A stretch of 64,000 nucleotides of DNA from Chryseobacterium sp. (lineage in GTDB: Bacteria > Bacteroidota > Bacteroidia > Flavobacteriales > Weeksellaceae): assembly GCA_031286615.1 (NCBI GenBank), contig JAITUA010000020.1:124001-188000 (forward strand), in the 5' to 3' direction. This document shows positions 63,547-64,000 of this stretch, one piece after another. Numbering within the stretch: position 1 is the stretch's first letter; every line of letters begins with the position of its first letter. The translations under genes were made by a program, and so were the position numbers. The notes below the pieces were generated by a model. The model saw only the letters and a program-made list of their open reading frames with translations. It was not told the origin of the DNA and ran no database searches.

Positions 63547-64000
63547 ATGAAAATATCTCATACTTTATTCTTCCTTTTGGCTGCTTCAGCCTTCCATGCA
63601 CAGGTTATTTCCGGAACTATTATTTCTAAAAACGAAAATCAGCCTATTCCTTATGTGAAAATCGGGATTGAGAAAAAATCAACCGGAGCAATTTCTGATG
63701 AAAAAGGACAATTTTCAATTGATCTTTCCAATGCTGAGCCGCAGCAGAAAATAAAAATAGAAGTCCCGGGATACGATCTTTATCAGGAAACAATAGAGAA
63801 TTTTAAAAAGCACGATCAGCTAAAAGTATTTTTAACAGAGAAAACTAAAAATATTAAAGAGATTGCAATTAAACCTAAAAAACTTGTTGATAAAAACTGG
63901 GGAGTAAATACAAAAACAAAAAGTGTTATTTATTCTGTTAACCCGGAATTTGACAAAAAAAGTTTTCTTGGCGAAACCGCTTTGGAATTCAATGCGAAGA
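63547..64000 (+). CDS. Secreted protein with carboxypeptidase-regulatory-like domain, 5' part
   Basis: First 151 codons; the gene runs off the window. It has a signal peptide (TLFFLLAASAFHAQ, about 6-19). A CarboxypepD-reg-like domain (about 20-100) follows: VISGTIISKNENQPIPYVKI, then SDEKGQFSIDLSN. This domain begins many Bacteroidota TonB-dependent receptors and DUF5686-type surface proteins. The segment after it, with NWGVNTKTKSVIYSVNPEFD, does not show a TonB plug, so a non-receptor protein is more likely. Confidence 0.85.
   Translation, partial: MKISHTLFFLLAASAFHAQVISGTIISKNENQPIPYVKIGIEKKSTGAISDEKGQFSIDLSNAEPQQKIKIEVPGYDLYQETIENFKKHDQLKVFLTEKTKNIKEIAIKPKKLVDKNWGVNTKTKSVIYSVNPEFDKKSFLGETALEFNAK

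Overview
The window looks like a chromosomal segment of a flavobacterium close to Chryseobacterium (Bacteroidota, Weeksellaceae). The DNA is AT-rich. Other markers are a SusC/SusD pair, a fused CcoNO cbb3 oxidase, the lipoprotein TamL with TamB, bacterial HMG-CoA reductase, promoters of the TAnnTTTG type, and starts preceded by A-rich stretches instead of Shine-Dalgarno sites. No rRNA, CRISPR array, insertion sequence or complete prophage was seen.

Layout. 1-5 kb: the 3' part of a SusC transporter, its SusD partner, and argS. 5-13.5 kb: a leftward tamB-tamL-yihY envelope operon. 13.6-16.9 kb: the ccoNO-ccoP terminal oxidase. 17-19 kb: an XRE regulator and an amino acid permease. 19.2-25 kb: a decayed accessory islet. 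It holds a broken agmatine deiminase/PAD gene, a secreted papain-like lipoprotein with a small secreted partner, a frameshifted ADP-ribosyltransferase toxin remnant, two copies of a small downstream gene that are both frameshifted, and a scrap resembling an antirestriction gene. The islet ends at two tandem tRNA-Gln genes. 25-30 kb: menE, arfB, a beta-barrel protein, a Gre-like factor with a structured leader, a deoxyhypusine-synthase-like gene and an alkyltransferase-like protein. 30-38 kb: an XRE regulator, htpG, an S9 peptidase and an unknown protein, with dispersed intergenic repeats. 38-47 kb: recA, an MpaB-family protein, a LuxR regulator, pfkA-gap, a DUF4846 lipoprotein, an HxlR regulator and a HEAT-repeat glycosylase-like gene.

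47.43-47.75 kb is the most notable site. This intergenic stretch carries three perfect TTATCCACA DnaA boxes in one orientation, two of them inside a 21-bp direct repeat, plus a 31-nt pure A/T tract and two inverted repeats. It looks like the chromosomal replication origin. Many housekeeping genes to its left (recA, gap, pfkA, htpG, cco, tam) run leftward. The gene block at 50-56 kb to its right runs rightward.

47.7-64 kb: two genes of a paired putative DNA-repair system (radical SAM plus DUF4130), an operon of HMG-CoA reductase, a 55-aa membrane protein, a secreted protein, DUF423 and a ClC channel, then sucC, MscS, a 1-Cys peroxiredoxin with a palindrome across its promoter, a beta-barrel protein, a PepSY-type membrane protein, a Gfo/Idh/MocA oxidoreductase, an ABC-F ATPase, a 5'-nucleotidase, and the start of a secreted protein with a carboxypeptidase-regulatory-like domain.

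Function calls rest on recognising motifs and family features by eye. No database search was run.
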